Virus record (IMG/VR): IMGVR_UViG_3300046702_000036
Location: 1 to 22,854 of that record
Source of the DNA: a virus
DNA length: 22,854 nucleotides
Direction: 5' to 3' (one strand)
The position numbers and the translations under genes are program-made. The first letter of the stretch is position 1; every line of letters starts with the position of its first letter. Shown here in pieces: positions 12,566-20,760 of the stretch. The notes under the pieces are model-generated. The model saw only the letters and a list, made by a program, of their open reading frames with translations, was not told the origin of the DNA and did not search any database.

Positions 12566-12782
12566 TATGTCTCTGGTATTAGATGAGGATATATGGAAGG
12601 AATTATGCAAGAGGTACGATGGTGCTATTATGGTTACCCTCAGAAGGGTTGACGACGGGCACGACGATACTGTGATTAACTATCATGGTGGTCGTGCTCT
12701 ATGTGTAGGTTTGTGCGAGCATGTGAAGGATAAATTACTTTCAGTAATGCGGGGCGATGTGGAGCATACGGAGGAGTCATGA
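12558..12782 (+). CDS. Small acidic protein of unknown function
   Basis: 74 aa, overlapping the GroES-like gene by eight bases and the next gene by four (ATGA). It reads like a small alpha/beta domain: 'VLDEDIWKELCKRYDGAI', 'VTLRRVDDG', then a His/Gly-rich turn 'INYHGGRALCVGLCEH'. No family is recognised. The tight overlaps support expression with the head genes. Confidence 0.65.
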   Translation: MPDMSLVLDEDIWKELCKRYDGAIMVTLRRVDDGHDDTVINYHGGRALCVGLCEHVKDKLLSVMRGDVEHTEES

Positions 12783-13033
12783 GCGAACAACCTGAAAAGC
12801 AGGAAGAGAAGATGATCATAGAGGTTAAGTTGAATGCGGACAAGCAGATTGAGTATAAGATATTCGGTTCGCATATACCTACACTTTGCTATGTGATTAA
12901 ACTACTCACCATCGAAGTGGACAAGATGATAATCAATCAGCAGATTAAGAATATGCAAGGACAACCCGGAGGCATTTTACTTCCAGGGAAGAAACATAAT
13001 ATTATAGATATGTTAAGGAGAAAGAATAACTGA
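12779..13033 (+). CDS. Small protein of unknown function before the portal
   Basis: 84 aa. Its ATG overlaps the previous stop (ATGA). A charged N-terminus leads into 'IIEVKLNADKQIEYKIFG', probably beta strands, then a long helix with 'LCYVIKLLTIEVDKMIINQQ' and a basic end. It stops one base before the portal start. Small genes here are often head-assembly accessories, but I know no family for this one. Confidence 0.65.
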   Translation: MSEQPEKQEEKMIIEVKLNADKQIEYKIFGSHIPTLCYVIKLLTIEVDKMIINQQIKNMQGQPGGILLPGKKHNIIDMLRRKNN

Positions 13034-13034
13034 T

Positions 13035-15293
13035 ATGCCTACGCCATTCGAGCAGGGACTGAATAGTTCATCTCCAGAAAATTTACCCATACCTGGTGAA
13101 GAGATTAAAGAGAATCTTGAGCAGGGGTTAGAGCAAGAATATTCTGTCGCTATGAAGAAGGTGCGGGCGAAGAATATAAAGAAGTTAATCAAACTGGATT
13201 ATTTGGAGAAGGAACGGGTTGCTCGACATATCAAGGATTTGTATAACGACGTCAAGGGGAAGCATGCGGAGAAGTGTGCGGATTTAGATAAGTATGATAA
13301 GACTTTCCGTATGGAGCCTATTGCAACCCTAGATGATTCCGACGACGATACCCCGGACTATTGTACTCCGCTTTCTACCGTAACACTCGAAGTAGTTCAC
13401 GCCAATATTATGAATGTATTTTTTACCCCCTCGACTATCATGCGGGTACTTCCGACTGAAGAAGGGGATATTAAAAAGATTAAGAAGATTGATACGTTCG
13501 GTAATTGGAGCGTGAAGAATGAGTTGGAGATATTCGAGAACTGCGATAGGCTCTTTCACTCTTCAGAGAAGAACGGCGAGGCTCCGTATTTAGTATACTG
13601 GGAAAAGAAATACGGGGAGGAAATTATAGTAGAGATGATTCCTAATCCTGCGAATCCGTCTGAGGCATTGTTAGATGATGATGGCGAACCGATGACGCAG
13701 GAGAGGGAGAAGGTTAAGTTAATTTATAATGGACCGAAGCTGGAGGTTTTCTCCAGGAAAGATTATCTACGTCCTCTCAATGCCACTGCAGATAGAATCC
13801 CGGACTGGGAAGGTAGGATAGTGCGAAAGAGTTCTGATACTGTGAAGAGGTGCGAAGAAGAAGGAAAGTATTATGATAAGACGCATGAAGAGATTGGGGG
13901 TTGGGGTACTTCTGGAAGTGAAACAGATTCGAATACGAGAACGGATAAAGATGGTGCGAGTACTCCACTGGGAAAGACGGAAAAGTTATTTGTAGAGTTT
14001 TATGGGACTCTCCGTATCAAGCAGATTACTAAGGACGAGAATGACGAAGAGTCTTTCGAGGAACTGGAAGACGAGTTTATAGGACTAGTCGAGTTAGAGT
14101 CCGAGACACTATGTTATCTGAAGAAAAATAGATTCCCCATGAAAGAGCGTCCTATCGGATTGGATGTTTTCATTCCAGATGATGAAGGTCGTGCTGAGGG
14201 TATAGGTGTTATAGAATTTATGCAAGGTATCCAAAAGTGTTATGATGCGTTATATAACCAGTATGTATTCGGTGTAGTGCAGGCGAACAATCCTGCGGGA
14301 TTCTTTACACCTACTGGAAATATGAGGGACGAGAAGATAAAGATTAAGTCCGGGTATCTGTATCCTACCTCCGACCCTACTTCAGTTAACATGATGAAGA
14401 TTGCCCCACCGGATGCTTCGATACCGAATCTTATGGAAGAGGTTAGGAATCAGGCACAGTTATTGTTTGGTATTAGTGATTATGCTGCTGGTGTTGAAAG
14501 CAAGATCGACCCGAGTGCTCCCGCAAAGAAGGCGGAGATAGTTGTGGCGCAGGGGAATACCCGGTTGAATCTTATTATACGTAGGAAGAATAAAACTCTT
14601 AAGGATATTTTCAGAAGATGGTTTCTATTGTATCAGGCGAATATGCCGAAGAATAAGTTTATGCGTATTGCAGGAGATACCTCGGATGCTCCGTGGAAAT
14701 TTGAGTCTATTCGTTTAAGTGATTTCGCTTTGAATGCGCTACCAGACTTCGAACTTACTGGAAACATACTAACGTCGAACAAGTCTCTTGAGGCACAGAA
14801 GGCTATTGGTATTTACCAGATGCTGATAGGCAATCCATTCTTTATGCCACAGACTCAGCCGGGAATGAAAGCATTGCATTCTCTAACTAAGTGGTTCATA
14901 GATAAGATGGATGATATTGGACTGAGTAATTTCCTGCCGTCAATGGGACCAGAGATTGTGGCTACTCCTGAAGAGGAGAATGCTAGATTCTTGCAAGGAG
15001 ATGAGATAGAACCACAGATGGGTCAGAATCATGTTCAGCATATCAAGGTGCATCACAATCTATTAATCGACCCTACTTTACCTCCAGAGATTCTGGCATA
15101 CGTTAAATTACATATTACTGAAACTTTAAAAATGCTCAAAGAACAAGTTACCATGCAGATAGCTTCGACTATGGCGAGTCAAGTACCTTTAAATCAAGCA
15201 GGACCAATACCTGGAGGTCAAAATGCTGGACCCAATGGACCAATCCCACCTGGAGGAAATGTTCAACCACCCGGGATGGGAGGTATTCAGTAA
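13035..15293 (+). CDS. Portal protein
   Basis: 752 aa, in the size range of P22-like portals (about 725). It forms the dodecameric ring at the capsid vertex through which DNA passes. Supporting features: its place after the terminase and before the scaffold and capsid genes; the stretch 'TPLSTVTLEVVHANIMNVFF' (from about 112); the 'ERPIGLDVFIPDDEGRAEGI' region with 'FMQGIQKCYDALYNQYVFG' (about 376-416); and a C-terminal crown-like part with a Gly/Pro/Asn-rich tail. No catalytic motif is expected. The last 71 bases overlap the next gene. Its GGAGG lies in the portal's tail codons. Confidence 0.82.
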   Translation: MPTPFEQGLNSSSPENLPIPGEEIKENLEQGLEQEYSVAMKKVRAKNIKKLIKLDYLEKERVARHIKDLYNDVKGKHAEKCADLDKYDKTFRMEPIATLDDSDDDTPDYCTPLSTVTLEVVHANIMNVFFTPSTIMRVLPTEEGDIKKIKKIDTFGNWSVKNELEIFENCDRLFHSSEKNGEAPYLVYWEKKYGEEIIVEMIPNPANPSEALLDDDGEPMTQEREKVKLIYNGPKLEVFSRKDYLRPLNATADRIPDWEGRIVRKSSDTVKRCEEEGKYYDKTHEEIGGWGTSGSETDSNTRTDKDGASTPLGKTEKLFVEFYGTLRIKQITKDENDEESFEELEDEFIGLVELESETLCYLKKNRFPMKERPIGLDVFIPDDEGRAEGIGVIEFMQGIQKCYDALYNQYVFGVVQANNPAGFFTPTGNMRDEKIKIKSGYLYPTSDPTSVNMMKIAPPDASIPNLMEEVRNQAQLLFGISDYAAGVESKIDPSAPAKKAEIVVAQGNTRLNLIIRRKNKTLKDIFRRWFLLYQANMPKNKFMRIAGDTSDAPWKFESIRLSDFALNALPDFELTGNILTSNKSLEAQKAIGIYQMLIGNPFFMPQTQPGMKALHSLTKWFIDKMDDIGLSNFLPSMGPEIVATPEEENARFLQGDEIEPQMGQNHVQHIKVHHNLLIDPTLPPEILAYVKLHITETLKMLKEQVTMQIASTMASQVPLNQAGPIPGGQNAGPNGPIPPGGNVQPPGMGGIQ

Positions 15294-15456
15294 AGAGTTG
15301 CAAGCGTTGTATGAGAATTCTGATATGATAGTGCATACCCCCAGTCGAAAGGACGATAGGGAAGTTCACATAGGGAAGTGCGAAGTGGTAAAAGATATTT
15401 TTAGTATGGTGAAAAGGTTTAAAGTAGATTTTGACGCTACAAAGAAGGAGAGTTAA
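15223..15456 (+). CDS. Small protein of unknown function after the portal
   Basis: 77 aa from ATG 15223, with GGAGG five bases ahead, inside the portal's 3' end. The sequence 'MFNHPGWEVFSKELQALYEN' followed by 'REVHIGKCEVVKDIF' recalls small conserved phage proteins placed just after the portal. The portal's Gly/Pro-rich tail is read in another frame here, so this gene probably constrains that tail's sequence. Function unknown. Confidence 0.7.
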   Translation: MLDPMDQSHLEEMFNHPGWEVFSKELQALYENSDMIVHTPSRKDDREVHIGKCEVVKDIFSMVKRFKVDFDATKKES

Positions 15457-15651
15457 ATGCCCTGGGACGTGAGCATGGTGGATAAACATAAAGCAGGACT
15501 AACTCCGGAGCAGAAAAAGAAGTGGGTTAAGATTGCTAATACTACTTTGAAGGGTTGTATGAAGGATACGAAAGATGCGAAGGCATGTGAGGCAAGTGCT
15601 ATCAAGATTGCGAATGCCAAATGCGTAGAAACTAAGAGAGTAGTCAAATGA
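15457..15651 (+). CDS. Small protein resembling domains found beside phage head proteases
   Basis: 64 aa with AAGGAG before ATG 15457. 'MPWDVSMVDKHKAGLTPEQK' and 'WVKIANTTLKGCM' with 'CEASAIKIAN' match a short helical domain that I know from phage head genes, sometimes fused to maturation-protease-type proteins. Three cysteines are spaced along it. No protease domain is present here. It may be a stand-alone head accessory protein. Family recall is moderate. Confidence 0.65.
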   Translation: MPWDVSMVDKHKAGLTPEQKKKWVKIANTTLKGCMKDTKDAKACEASAIKIANAKCVETKRVVK

Positions 15652-15812
15652 CAGAGTCCCTGCAGTTCTATCTTGATACTATCCAGAGAGAATTGGAACG
15701 TTTGGAGCAGGGAAAGTTCACTGGGAATGTAGAGTTCCGTCCGAATTTCAAAGACGGTTCAGTTGCAAATATGAATATTGTTTTAAGTAAGTCTGTCAAA
15801 CGTATAGATTAA
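15648..15812 (+). CDS. 54-aa microprotein with DUF2292/YezD-like pattern
   Basis: The ATG overlaps the previous stop (ATGA at 15648-15651). A helix ('LQFYLDTIQRELERLEQGKF') is followed by two strands: 'TGNVEFRPNFKDGSVANMNI' and 'VLSKSVKRI'. This layout (helix, 'G.v.i...dG.v..i.v..s') resembles the small YezD/DUF2292 proteins of unknown role. It is the last gene before the intrinsic terminator. Confidence 0.65.
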   Translation: MTESLQFYLDTIQRELERLEQGKFTGNVEFRPNFKDGSVANMNIVLSKSVKRID

Positions 15813-15835
15813 ATTTTTAGGTAGCTTAAACCTTA

Positions 15836-15879
15836 AGCCCTCTAACTTGTTTACTTCAGAAAGTTAGGGGGCTTTTTAA
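15836..15879 (+). terminator. Intrinsic terminator inside the structural operon
   Basis: A 13-bp stem (15836-15848 with 15861-15873, one T-G pair) with a 12-base loop runs straight into TTTTTAATT. It separates the terminase-portal group from the scaffold-capsid group. A second hairpin, GCTTAA-ACC-TTAAGC (15824-15838), shares three bases with its foot, so the two compete slightly. Confidence 0.88.
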
Positions 15880-15891
15880 TTAGGAGGTTAA

Positions 15892-16011
15892 ATGGGAGAT
15901 GGTAGAGCGATAAAACAGTTAAAAAGAGGAGATGTGAAGTTAGGTACCGGTACTAAAAAGAAGTCCGGCATGTCTCCCTTTCAGAAAATGCTAATGGGAA
16001 AGAAGAAGTAG
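15892..16011 (+). CDS. 39-aa very basic microprotein
   Basis: ATG 15892 has GGAGG five bases ahead and is the first frame after the terminator. The product (starting MGDGRAIKQLKRGDVKLGTG) is Lys/Gly-rich and ends in GKKK, so it probably binds DNA, RNA or the acidic scaffold. No family is known to me. Confidence 0.6.
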   Translation: MGDGRAIKQLKRGDVKLGTGTKKKSGMSPFQKMLMGKKK

Positions 16012-16036
16012 TCAAACCTAAAAGGAGGTGATTGGA

Positions 16037-16237
16037 TTGGTAATGCACGTGAAGCACGTGAAGAAAGAAGTAGAGAAAGAAGAAGTGGTCAAGAGTAAAC
16101 CAGTTTTAGTGGCGCAAAGAAAAGTAGAACAGTATCTTAAGGAAGGCTGGAAGAAAGTGGATATCAAAACTTTAAAGGATAAAAAGTTAAAAGATAACTT
16201 AATTAAGAATCAAGACATGATCTTGATGGAAAGGTAA
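16037..16237 (+). CDS. Small lysine-rich protein of unknown function
   Basis: 66 aa. AAAGGAGGTGAT (16021-16032), a 12-base perfect match to the usual 16S rRNA 3' end, lies just upstream. Counting from its GGAGG core, TTG 16037 is at the best distance (eight bases); the frame is open from GTG 16028 and also has ATG 16043. The product has a Lys/Glu/Val-rich helical start and a 'VEQYLKEGWKKVDIKTLKDK' middle, as in small phage head genes. Such a strong binding site suggests high expression. Function unknown. Confidence 0.65.
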   Translation: MVMHVKHVKKEVEKEEVVKSKPVLVAQRKVEQYLKEGWKKVDIKTLKDKKLKDNLIKNQDMILMER

Positions 16238-16239
16238 GT

Positions 16240-17112
16240 ATGGCAAATGACGCAATCTTAAACAAAGAAGCGGAAGAGAAGGACAACGCACGATTCAAAG
16301 AATTAAAGGCGAAAAAGGCGGAGGAGTTGACCGTAGAAGAGAAGACCGAGTTAGGGGATTTGAAAGATAGGCATAGCGATAGGGTTCAGAAAAGAATAGA
16401 TACTGTTGTGGCGAAGCAGAAGATAGCGGAGGAGGAAGTTGAAAGGCTTAAGAAAGAGAACGAGGAGTTAAAGAATAAAATACCAGAGAAGAAAGAGGAT
16501 ATATCGGATTCTCTGAAGGGTGAAATAGTAGAAATTGCTGGGAAGAAGTATTTCACGGATAAGGCACTTCTTTCTCAGATTAAAGCCGGAGAGATAACGG
16601 AGGATGAGGCTCTTTCATATCAGAAAAAGAGGGACAAGGAAGAGTTGAAGTTCGAGATTAAGCAGGAACAGGAAACTGAAACAAAGAAAAAAGAAGCTGA
16701 CAGTATCCGAGGTAAGGATATTGAAGGCATTCTGGAAAAATATCCTCAGTTTAGAAAAGATCATCCGGATTTTAATCAAGAGGATCCTTTATATAAATTA
16801 GCAAATGAGATTTATGTGGAGGGATATGTATCGAATCCTAAAGGTATGTCGCTGGCTATTAAGAGGGCGAAGGAGATACTTAGGATTTCGGACAAGGAAA
16901 TTGACAGGAGTGAGGATCATGGAATGGATAGTTCCAATCCTCCTGATAGAAATTCTAATACGAAGGAAATTACGTTGACCGAGGACGAGAAGGAGTCAGC
17001 GGTTCGGATGTACACACGGGGCGATGTAATGAACCCGAAGACAGGAAGACCATACACAGTAAACGAAGCAATAGCCAAGGGATTGGCTGCTAAAAAATCG
17101 AGGAGGATTTAA
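16240..17112 (+). CDS. Probable capsid scaffolding protein
   Basis: 290 aa, almost entirely charged and helical, with a long coiled coil (about 5-85: heptad-like L/V/I among K/E, for example 'AEEEVERLKKENEELKNKI') and no enzyme motif. It is placed between the portal and the major capsid gene, the usual scaffold position. The C-terminal part ('ESAVRMYTRGDVMNPKTGRP' then 'YTVNEAIAKGLAAKK') is more compact and basic, as expected for a domain that binds the coat protein. It would assemble inside the prohead and leave before or during packaging. No internal protease is seen in this window. Confidence 0.75.
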   Translation: MANDAILNKEAEEKDNARFKELKAKKAEELTVEEKTELGDLKDRHSDRVQKRIDTVVAKQKIAEEEVERLKKENEELKNKIPEKKEDISDSLKGEIVEIAGKKYFTDKALLSQIKAGEITEDEALSYQKKRDKEELKFEIKQEQETETKKKEADSIRGKDIEGILEKYPQFRKDHPDFNQEDPLYKLANEIYVEGYVSNPKGMSLAIKRAKEILRISDKEIDRSEDHGMDSSNPPDRNSNTKEITLTEDEKESAVRMYTRGDVMNPKTGRPYTVNEAIAKGLAAKKSRRI

Positions 17113-17639
17113 TGAAAAAACAATCTCAAAAAGAGAATCAAGAGGAGAAACAGGAGTCCGCTATATTGGAGAGTCCAATAGAGAAAACTCTTGAGAAGGA
17201 AAAAGTAAATACCGAGGATTACAACCTCGAAATCGTACGGGACTATTACGGGAATGTGGACCCGTTCTACCTTTCCAAGAAAGACCCGAATTATGCGTAC
17301 AGATTTTTGAGAGATGAACATAAAAATATCGCACATAAAACTGGCAATCTTTTATATCAGAAAGGTGGCTGGCAGATATGTCCGAGAGAGCATCTTTTGA
17401 AACTGGGTATCAAGGAGACAGATTTATCACCAGATAAGTTACTCCGGAGAGGGGATCAGATATTAGCGTTTATGCCGAAGAAGTTGTTCGACGAGAAAAA
17501 GAAGTACAAGATGGAACAAGCTAAACTTCCGATGGCTAACGTGGATAGGGTTCTCAAACATGGAGATCACGCCACTGGTGGTAAAGAAATACACGAAACA
17601 ATGAAAGGTATTCAGACTAAGAAAGAATTAGGGATGTAA
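17112..17639 (+). CDS. Structural-module protein of unknown function
   Basis: 175 aa. Its ATG shares one base with the scaffold stop (TAATG). A disordered Lys/Glu/Gln N-terminus (1-35) leads into a folded part with 'VDPFYLSKKDPNYAYRFLRD', 'YQKGGWQICPRE' and 'LRRGDQILAFMPKKLFDEKK'. This pattern (…YRFL, then …GGW…, then GD.vL..mP) is familiar from uncharacterised phage head proteins. It sits between scaffold and capsid, so it may be a minor head protein or a second scaffold component. Confidence 0.7.
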   Translation: MKKQSQKENQEEKQESAILESPIEKTLEKEKVNTEDYNLEIVRDYYGNVDPFYLSKKDPNYAYRFLRDEHKNIAHKTGNLLYQKGGWQICPREHLLKLGIKETDLSPDKLLRRGDQILAFMPKKLFDEKKKYKMEQAKLPMANVDRVLKHGDHATGGKEIHETMKGIQTKKELGM

Positions 17640-17657
17640 TTTAAGGAGGTTTTAAGC

Positions 17658-18227
17658 ATGGCTAATAGGGAGAAATTAGGATTTCAACCTGCCGATAGAA
17701 AGCCAAGTGAAGAGTTAATGTTCGACGTTGCCGTAACAGGCAATGCTACTGCGAATATGGCAGTGGGAGACGTCGTGATCATTGATGCTACAGGTGGTGC
17801 AAAGGTATCGACAGGTGCTACAAATCCAGAGTATACTTTGGGAGTTGCAGTTGCTGTATATGACTCTGAAGGGATTCCTGCTGGTGCTCCAGGTTGTGCA
17901 TTCGCAACTAAATATCTTCCCGTATCTACCGCAGGGAAAGTATTAGTGGCTCTTGCTCTTCCAGGAAAAAGATTCATATGTAATTCTGCTACATCTATTG
18001 TAGCGACTGCTGTGTTTGCAACTGCAGATGTCACAGTAACTGCTTGTGATACTGTAACGGGAACCTCAAAACATGAATTAACAGCTTCAGCACTAAACAC
18101 CGAAGGTCAATGTATTATCTTGGGCAAAGTTGATGCTCCTGATAATGCTTGGGGTGCAGATGTGAAGGTGTATGTAAGTTTCAATGAATCAATATTTGGA
18201 CCGAACGGTAAAGCAGTCGGAGTATAA
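17658..18227 (+). CDS. Probable capsid decoration/stabilisation protein
   Basis: 189 aa, rich in Ala, Val, Thr and Gly, with a beta-rich pattern ('VAVTGNATANMAVGDVVIID', 'PEYTLGVAVAVYD', 'AGKVLVALALPGK'). It sits right before the major capsid gene with a strong AAGGAGG, as many head decoration proteins do. It probably trimerises on the outer capsid surface. No signal peptide and no enzyme motif are present. Identification is by composition and position, so a capsid fibre or another head protein is possible. Confidence 0.6.
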   Translation: MANREKLGFQPADRKPSEELMFDVAVTGNATANMAVGDVVIIDATGGAKVSTGATNPEYTLGVAVAVYDSEGIPAGAPGCAFATKYLPVSTAGKVLVALALPGKRFICNSATSIVATAVFATADVTVTACDTVTGTSKHELTASALNTEGQCIILGKVDAPDNAWGADVKVYVSFNESIFGPNGKAVGV

Positions 18228-18250
18228 ACTATTTAAGGAGGAATTAAGAA

Positions 18251-19153
18251 ATGCCTATTACGAGTGCACAAATAGTTGATACTCTTGACGCCAACTTGAA
18301 TTCCATGTTTCAAGATGGACTTGAGAGTTGGGGTAATGAGTATCAAAAAATATTCAATGTATTAAATTCGACAAAGCAGACAGAACAGGATTCGTATGAG
18401 TCGGGTTTTGGTGCTATGCCGGAGAAACCGGAAGGAGTGGCTGCTACTTATGACACTATCTATCCAGGAATCAAGGAGACGTATACTCATAAGACGTACG
18501 CTTTAGGTTATGAGATCACTGAAGAGGCAATCGAGGACAATCTTCAGACTCCGGAAACGTTTAACAAATTGCCTCAGGCTCTTACTCGTTCAGGGGAAGA
18601 GACAGTAGAGATTACTGCTGCGAATATATTCAACAACGGTTTTACTACCGCTGGTTTTGACGGACAGTATTTGTTTGACGATGATCATCCGTTACTAGGT
18701 GGTGGAACTCAGTCGAATATTCCTTCGACGGCAGCTGACTTGTCTATTACTTCTTTAACCGCTGGTTTGACGGCGATTGAGAAGATGGTTGACGAGAGGG
18801 GACTAAGGAGACCGAGCAAGGCTGTATTGTTAGTCGTGCCTGTGGATCTCTGGAACGTAGCTGAGGAACTTTTGGAGTCAGAGTATAAACCTTATGTTGC
18901 CAACAACGAGGTTAATGCTTTGCAGAAAAAAGATCTTCAGTATTTTGTTTGGCACTATCTTACGGATACGGATGCGTGGTTTTTACTTTCAGAAAAAGCA
19001 AACCATATGCTCAAATTCTACTGGAGAGTTAAGCCAGGTGCATTGAGACGTGGTACTGATTTTGATTCTACGAACTTAAAGCATTTGAGTCGTATGAGAT
19101 TCTCGGTTGGGTATTCGCATTACATGGGTACCTATGGATCAGTTGGAGCATAA
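18251..19153 (+). CDS. Major capsid protein (Mu gpT-like, HK97 fold)
   Basis: 300 aa. Segments typical of Mu gpT-like coat proteins: 'TYTHKTYALGYEITEEAIED' (about 76-95), 'GQYLFDDDHPLLGGGTQSNI' (about 138-157) and 'RRGTDFDSTNLKHLSRMRFS' near the C-terminus. It forms the icosahedral shell. AAGGAGGAA precedes the start. The scaffold and the GroES-like co-chaperonin upstream would both serve its folding and assembly. There is no N-terminal delta domain, which agrees with a separate scaffold. Confidence 0.85.
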   Translation: MPITSAQIVDTLDANLNSMFQDGLESWGNEYQKIFNVLNSTKQTEQDSYESGFGAMPEKPEGVAATYDTIYPGIKETYTHKTYALGYEITEEAIEDNLQTPETFNKLPQALTRSGEETVEITAANIFNNGFTTAGFDGQYLFDDDHPLLGGGTQSNIPSTAADLSITSLTAGLTAIEKMVDERGLRRPSKAVLLVVPVDLWNVAEELLESEYKPYVANNEVNALQKKDLQYFVWHYLTDTDAWFLLSEKANHMLKFYWRVKPGALRRGTDFDSTNLKHLSRMRFSVGYSHYMGTYGSVGA

Positions 19154-19168
19154 AAGGAGAAAATAAGA

Positions 19169-19528
19169 ATGAAGAAAACGTGGTTGTTTGTTTCGGTAGC
19201 ATGTTTAGCTTTACTTATATCTTCTTTTGCGGTTGCAGCAAGTACTGATAAGGGTTCTGTACCCCGTGAACCTACAGTACAGTTTGATGGCGAAACTAAT
19301 TTTACTAATATAGCCGTTACAGGAAAGAATGTTGACGGAGTTCCTGGGTATATTAAGTTTTATAGTTTAGCTTCAAATAACACTACAGTTGTTCCCTGGT
19401 ATGTATGGGTTGACTCGACGGGAGACTTAAGGATTACTTCGAATGCGACAATGATAACGTATACGAGTTTTCCTGACGTTGCTGCTTGGTCAACTAGTAT
19501 GGGGAGTGTTGTAGGTAGTCAAACGTAA
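19169..19528 (+). CDS. Secreted beta-rich protein with signal peptide, unknown function
   Basis: 119 aa right after the capsid gene, with AGGAG ahead of its start. The N-terminus (MKKTWLFVSVACLALLISSF, then AVAA) is a textbook Sec signal peptide with an A-x-A cleavage site near residue 23. The mature part of about 95 residues is Thr/Ser/Val-rich with likely beta strands ('PGYIKFYSLASNN', 'VVPWYVWVDSTGDLRI') and no cysteine. Export to the periplasm is unusual for a gene in the head module. It shares its design, not its sequence, with the gene at 20900. Both flank the Wzy-like gene. Confidence 0.7.
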   Translation: MKKTWLFVSVACLALLISSFAVAASTDKGSVPREPTVQFDGETNFTNIAVTGKNVDGVPGYIKFYSLASNNTTVVPWYVWVDSTGDLRITSNATMITYTSFPDVAAWSTSMGSVVGSQT

Positions 19529-19550
19529 GATATAGGTAAGGAATTGGAGG

Positions 19551-19576
19551 GAGAGGGGCTTAAAAACCCTTCTCTC
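19551..19576 (+). promoter_or_regulatory. Hairpin upstream of the Wzy-like gene
   Basis: GAGAGGGG (19551-19558) can pair with CTTCTCTC (19569-19576), using two G-U pairs, around a ten-base loop. It ends 11 bases before ATG 19588, and no ribosome binding site lies between. The only Shine-Dalgarno-like bases (GGAGGGAGAGG) are in its 5' arm, so it may control translation of the membrane protein. Confidence 0.4.
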
Positions 19577-19587
19577 TTCGAATAAAT

Positions 19588-20760
19588 ATGACTCTAATAA
19601 CTATCCTCCTCATTTTGATCGTACCACTAACTGGTCTTATTCCATGTAGTATAGGACCAGTATGGTTTCCGCAAGTAGTAGCTCTATCCTTTCTACTCTT
19701 TTTATACGTAGGGATAGAATTATGGAAGTTCAACAAATGGCTTTCTATATTTCTTTTATACTGTCTTTTTAATGTAGTATTTATAACTCGTATCAATCCC
19801 AGATCCTTTTTACTTCTCTATCAGTTGTATTTCTGTTCTTATGGGGCATATAAAATTAGTTTTCTAAATTCTCTTCAGAGAAAGTGGGTCATGTATGCTT
19901 TGTACGTTCTAGTATTTTCGAACATTACTTTAGCGTGTCTTCAAATATTTAATCTCGATCCTTTATTTCATGCAATAGGTAATCCTAGAACGGATCACGT
20001 AGTCGGATTTTTGGGTGGATCAAACTGTTTAGATGCGGTATTAACGGCTACTTCTCCTCTACTTCTGTATTTAACTCCATTTTTCATAGTTTTACCTCTG
20101 GCTATTCTAATGTTCGCTACTGGATGGTGCGCATTCGGGTTTACATTGGCTCTTACTTTTTTATATATTCTATATAGGAAGTTGAGTAAAAAGATTCTTA
20201 TGGTATTCGTAGTATTTGCAATTCTTATGGGATGCATAATGGCAGTTAAATTCGAGAAATTATCAAAGGAAATGTTCTTAGTCCGATTACGTCCCTGGAA
20301 AGTTGCTGTGAGATCGGTACTAAAAGGGAATATTACCATTTGGCAGAAGTTAGATAAACCAGAAACTTTAAGGGTTTTAAATTGCAATCCGTTGTTCGGA
20401 TACGGGTTTGGTAATTTTGCTATGGTATTCCCACATTACCCTCCTAATCCTGGATTTAATACGGGAGAAAAGTTTAGTCATGCGCATAATGATTATATTG
20501 AAGCATTGTTCGACTTAGGAATAATAGGGGTTGTGTTTTTGCTTTTACTCCTTGGTTCTTTACTTCAAAGATTTAGACGTGTCGTAAAAAATAAAGAATT
20601 TGTAGTTATATCCCTATGTTTGTTAGGATATCTACTGGGGGCATTTGTTTACTTTTCTTCCCATATGCCTGTGTCGGGAATGTTATTAATGATATTTTAC
20701 GGATTGTTTGAATCCATAAGGAGAGAGAATGGGGCGTTTGCCGTCAACAGCAAAGGGTAG
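19588..20760 (+). CDS. O-antigen ligase/polymerase-type (Wzy/WaaL) multi-pass membrane protein
   Basis: 390 aa with about ten hydrophobic segments along the chain. The large loop before the last helices holds the family hallmark: 'NPLFGYGFGNF' (267-277) and 'HAHNDYIEALFDLGIIG' (298-314), with H298/H300 matching the conserved His of WaaL and Wzy_C proteins. Known members join or polymerise surface glycans on lipid carriers at the periplasmic face of the inner membrane. In phages, Wzy-like proteins can alter host O-antigen and block superinfection; here that is inference. The gene has no clear ribosome binding site and follows a hairpin. It lies in the middle of the virion genes between two secreted proteins. 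Its 3' end overlaps a zinc-finger microprotein gene. Confidence 0.82.
   Translation: MTLITILLILIVPLTGLIPCSIGPVWFPQVVALSFLLFLYVGIELWKFNKWLSIFLLYCLFNVVFITRINPRSFLLLYQLYFCSYGAYKISFLNSLQRKWVMYALYVLVFSNITLACLQIFNLDPLFHAIGNPRTDHVVGFLGGSNCLDAVLTATSPLLLYLTPFFIVLPLAILMFATGWCAFGFTLALTFLYILYRKLSKKILMVFVVFAILMGCIMAVKFEKLSKEMFLVRLRPWKVAVRSVLKGNITIWQKLDKPETLRVLNCNPLFGYGFGNFAMVFPHYPPNPGFNTGEKFSHAHNDYIEALFDLGIIGVVFLLLLLGSLLQRFRRVVKNKEFVVISLCLLGYLLGAFVYFSSHMPVSGMLLMIFYGLFESIRRENGAFAVNSKG

Noticed and set aside
15169-15489. 106-aa minus-strand frame over the portal 3' end
   Set aside because: It is antisense to the portal and to the next gene, which has a perfect GGAGG and spacing on the plus strand.
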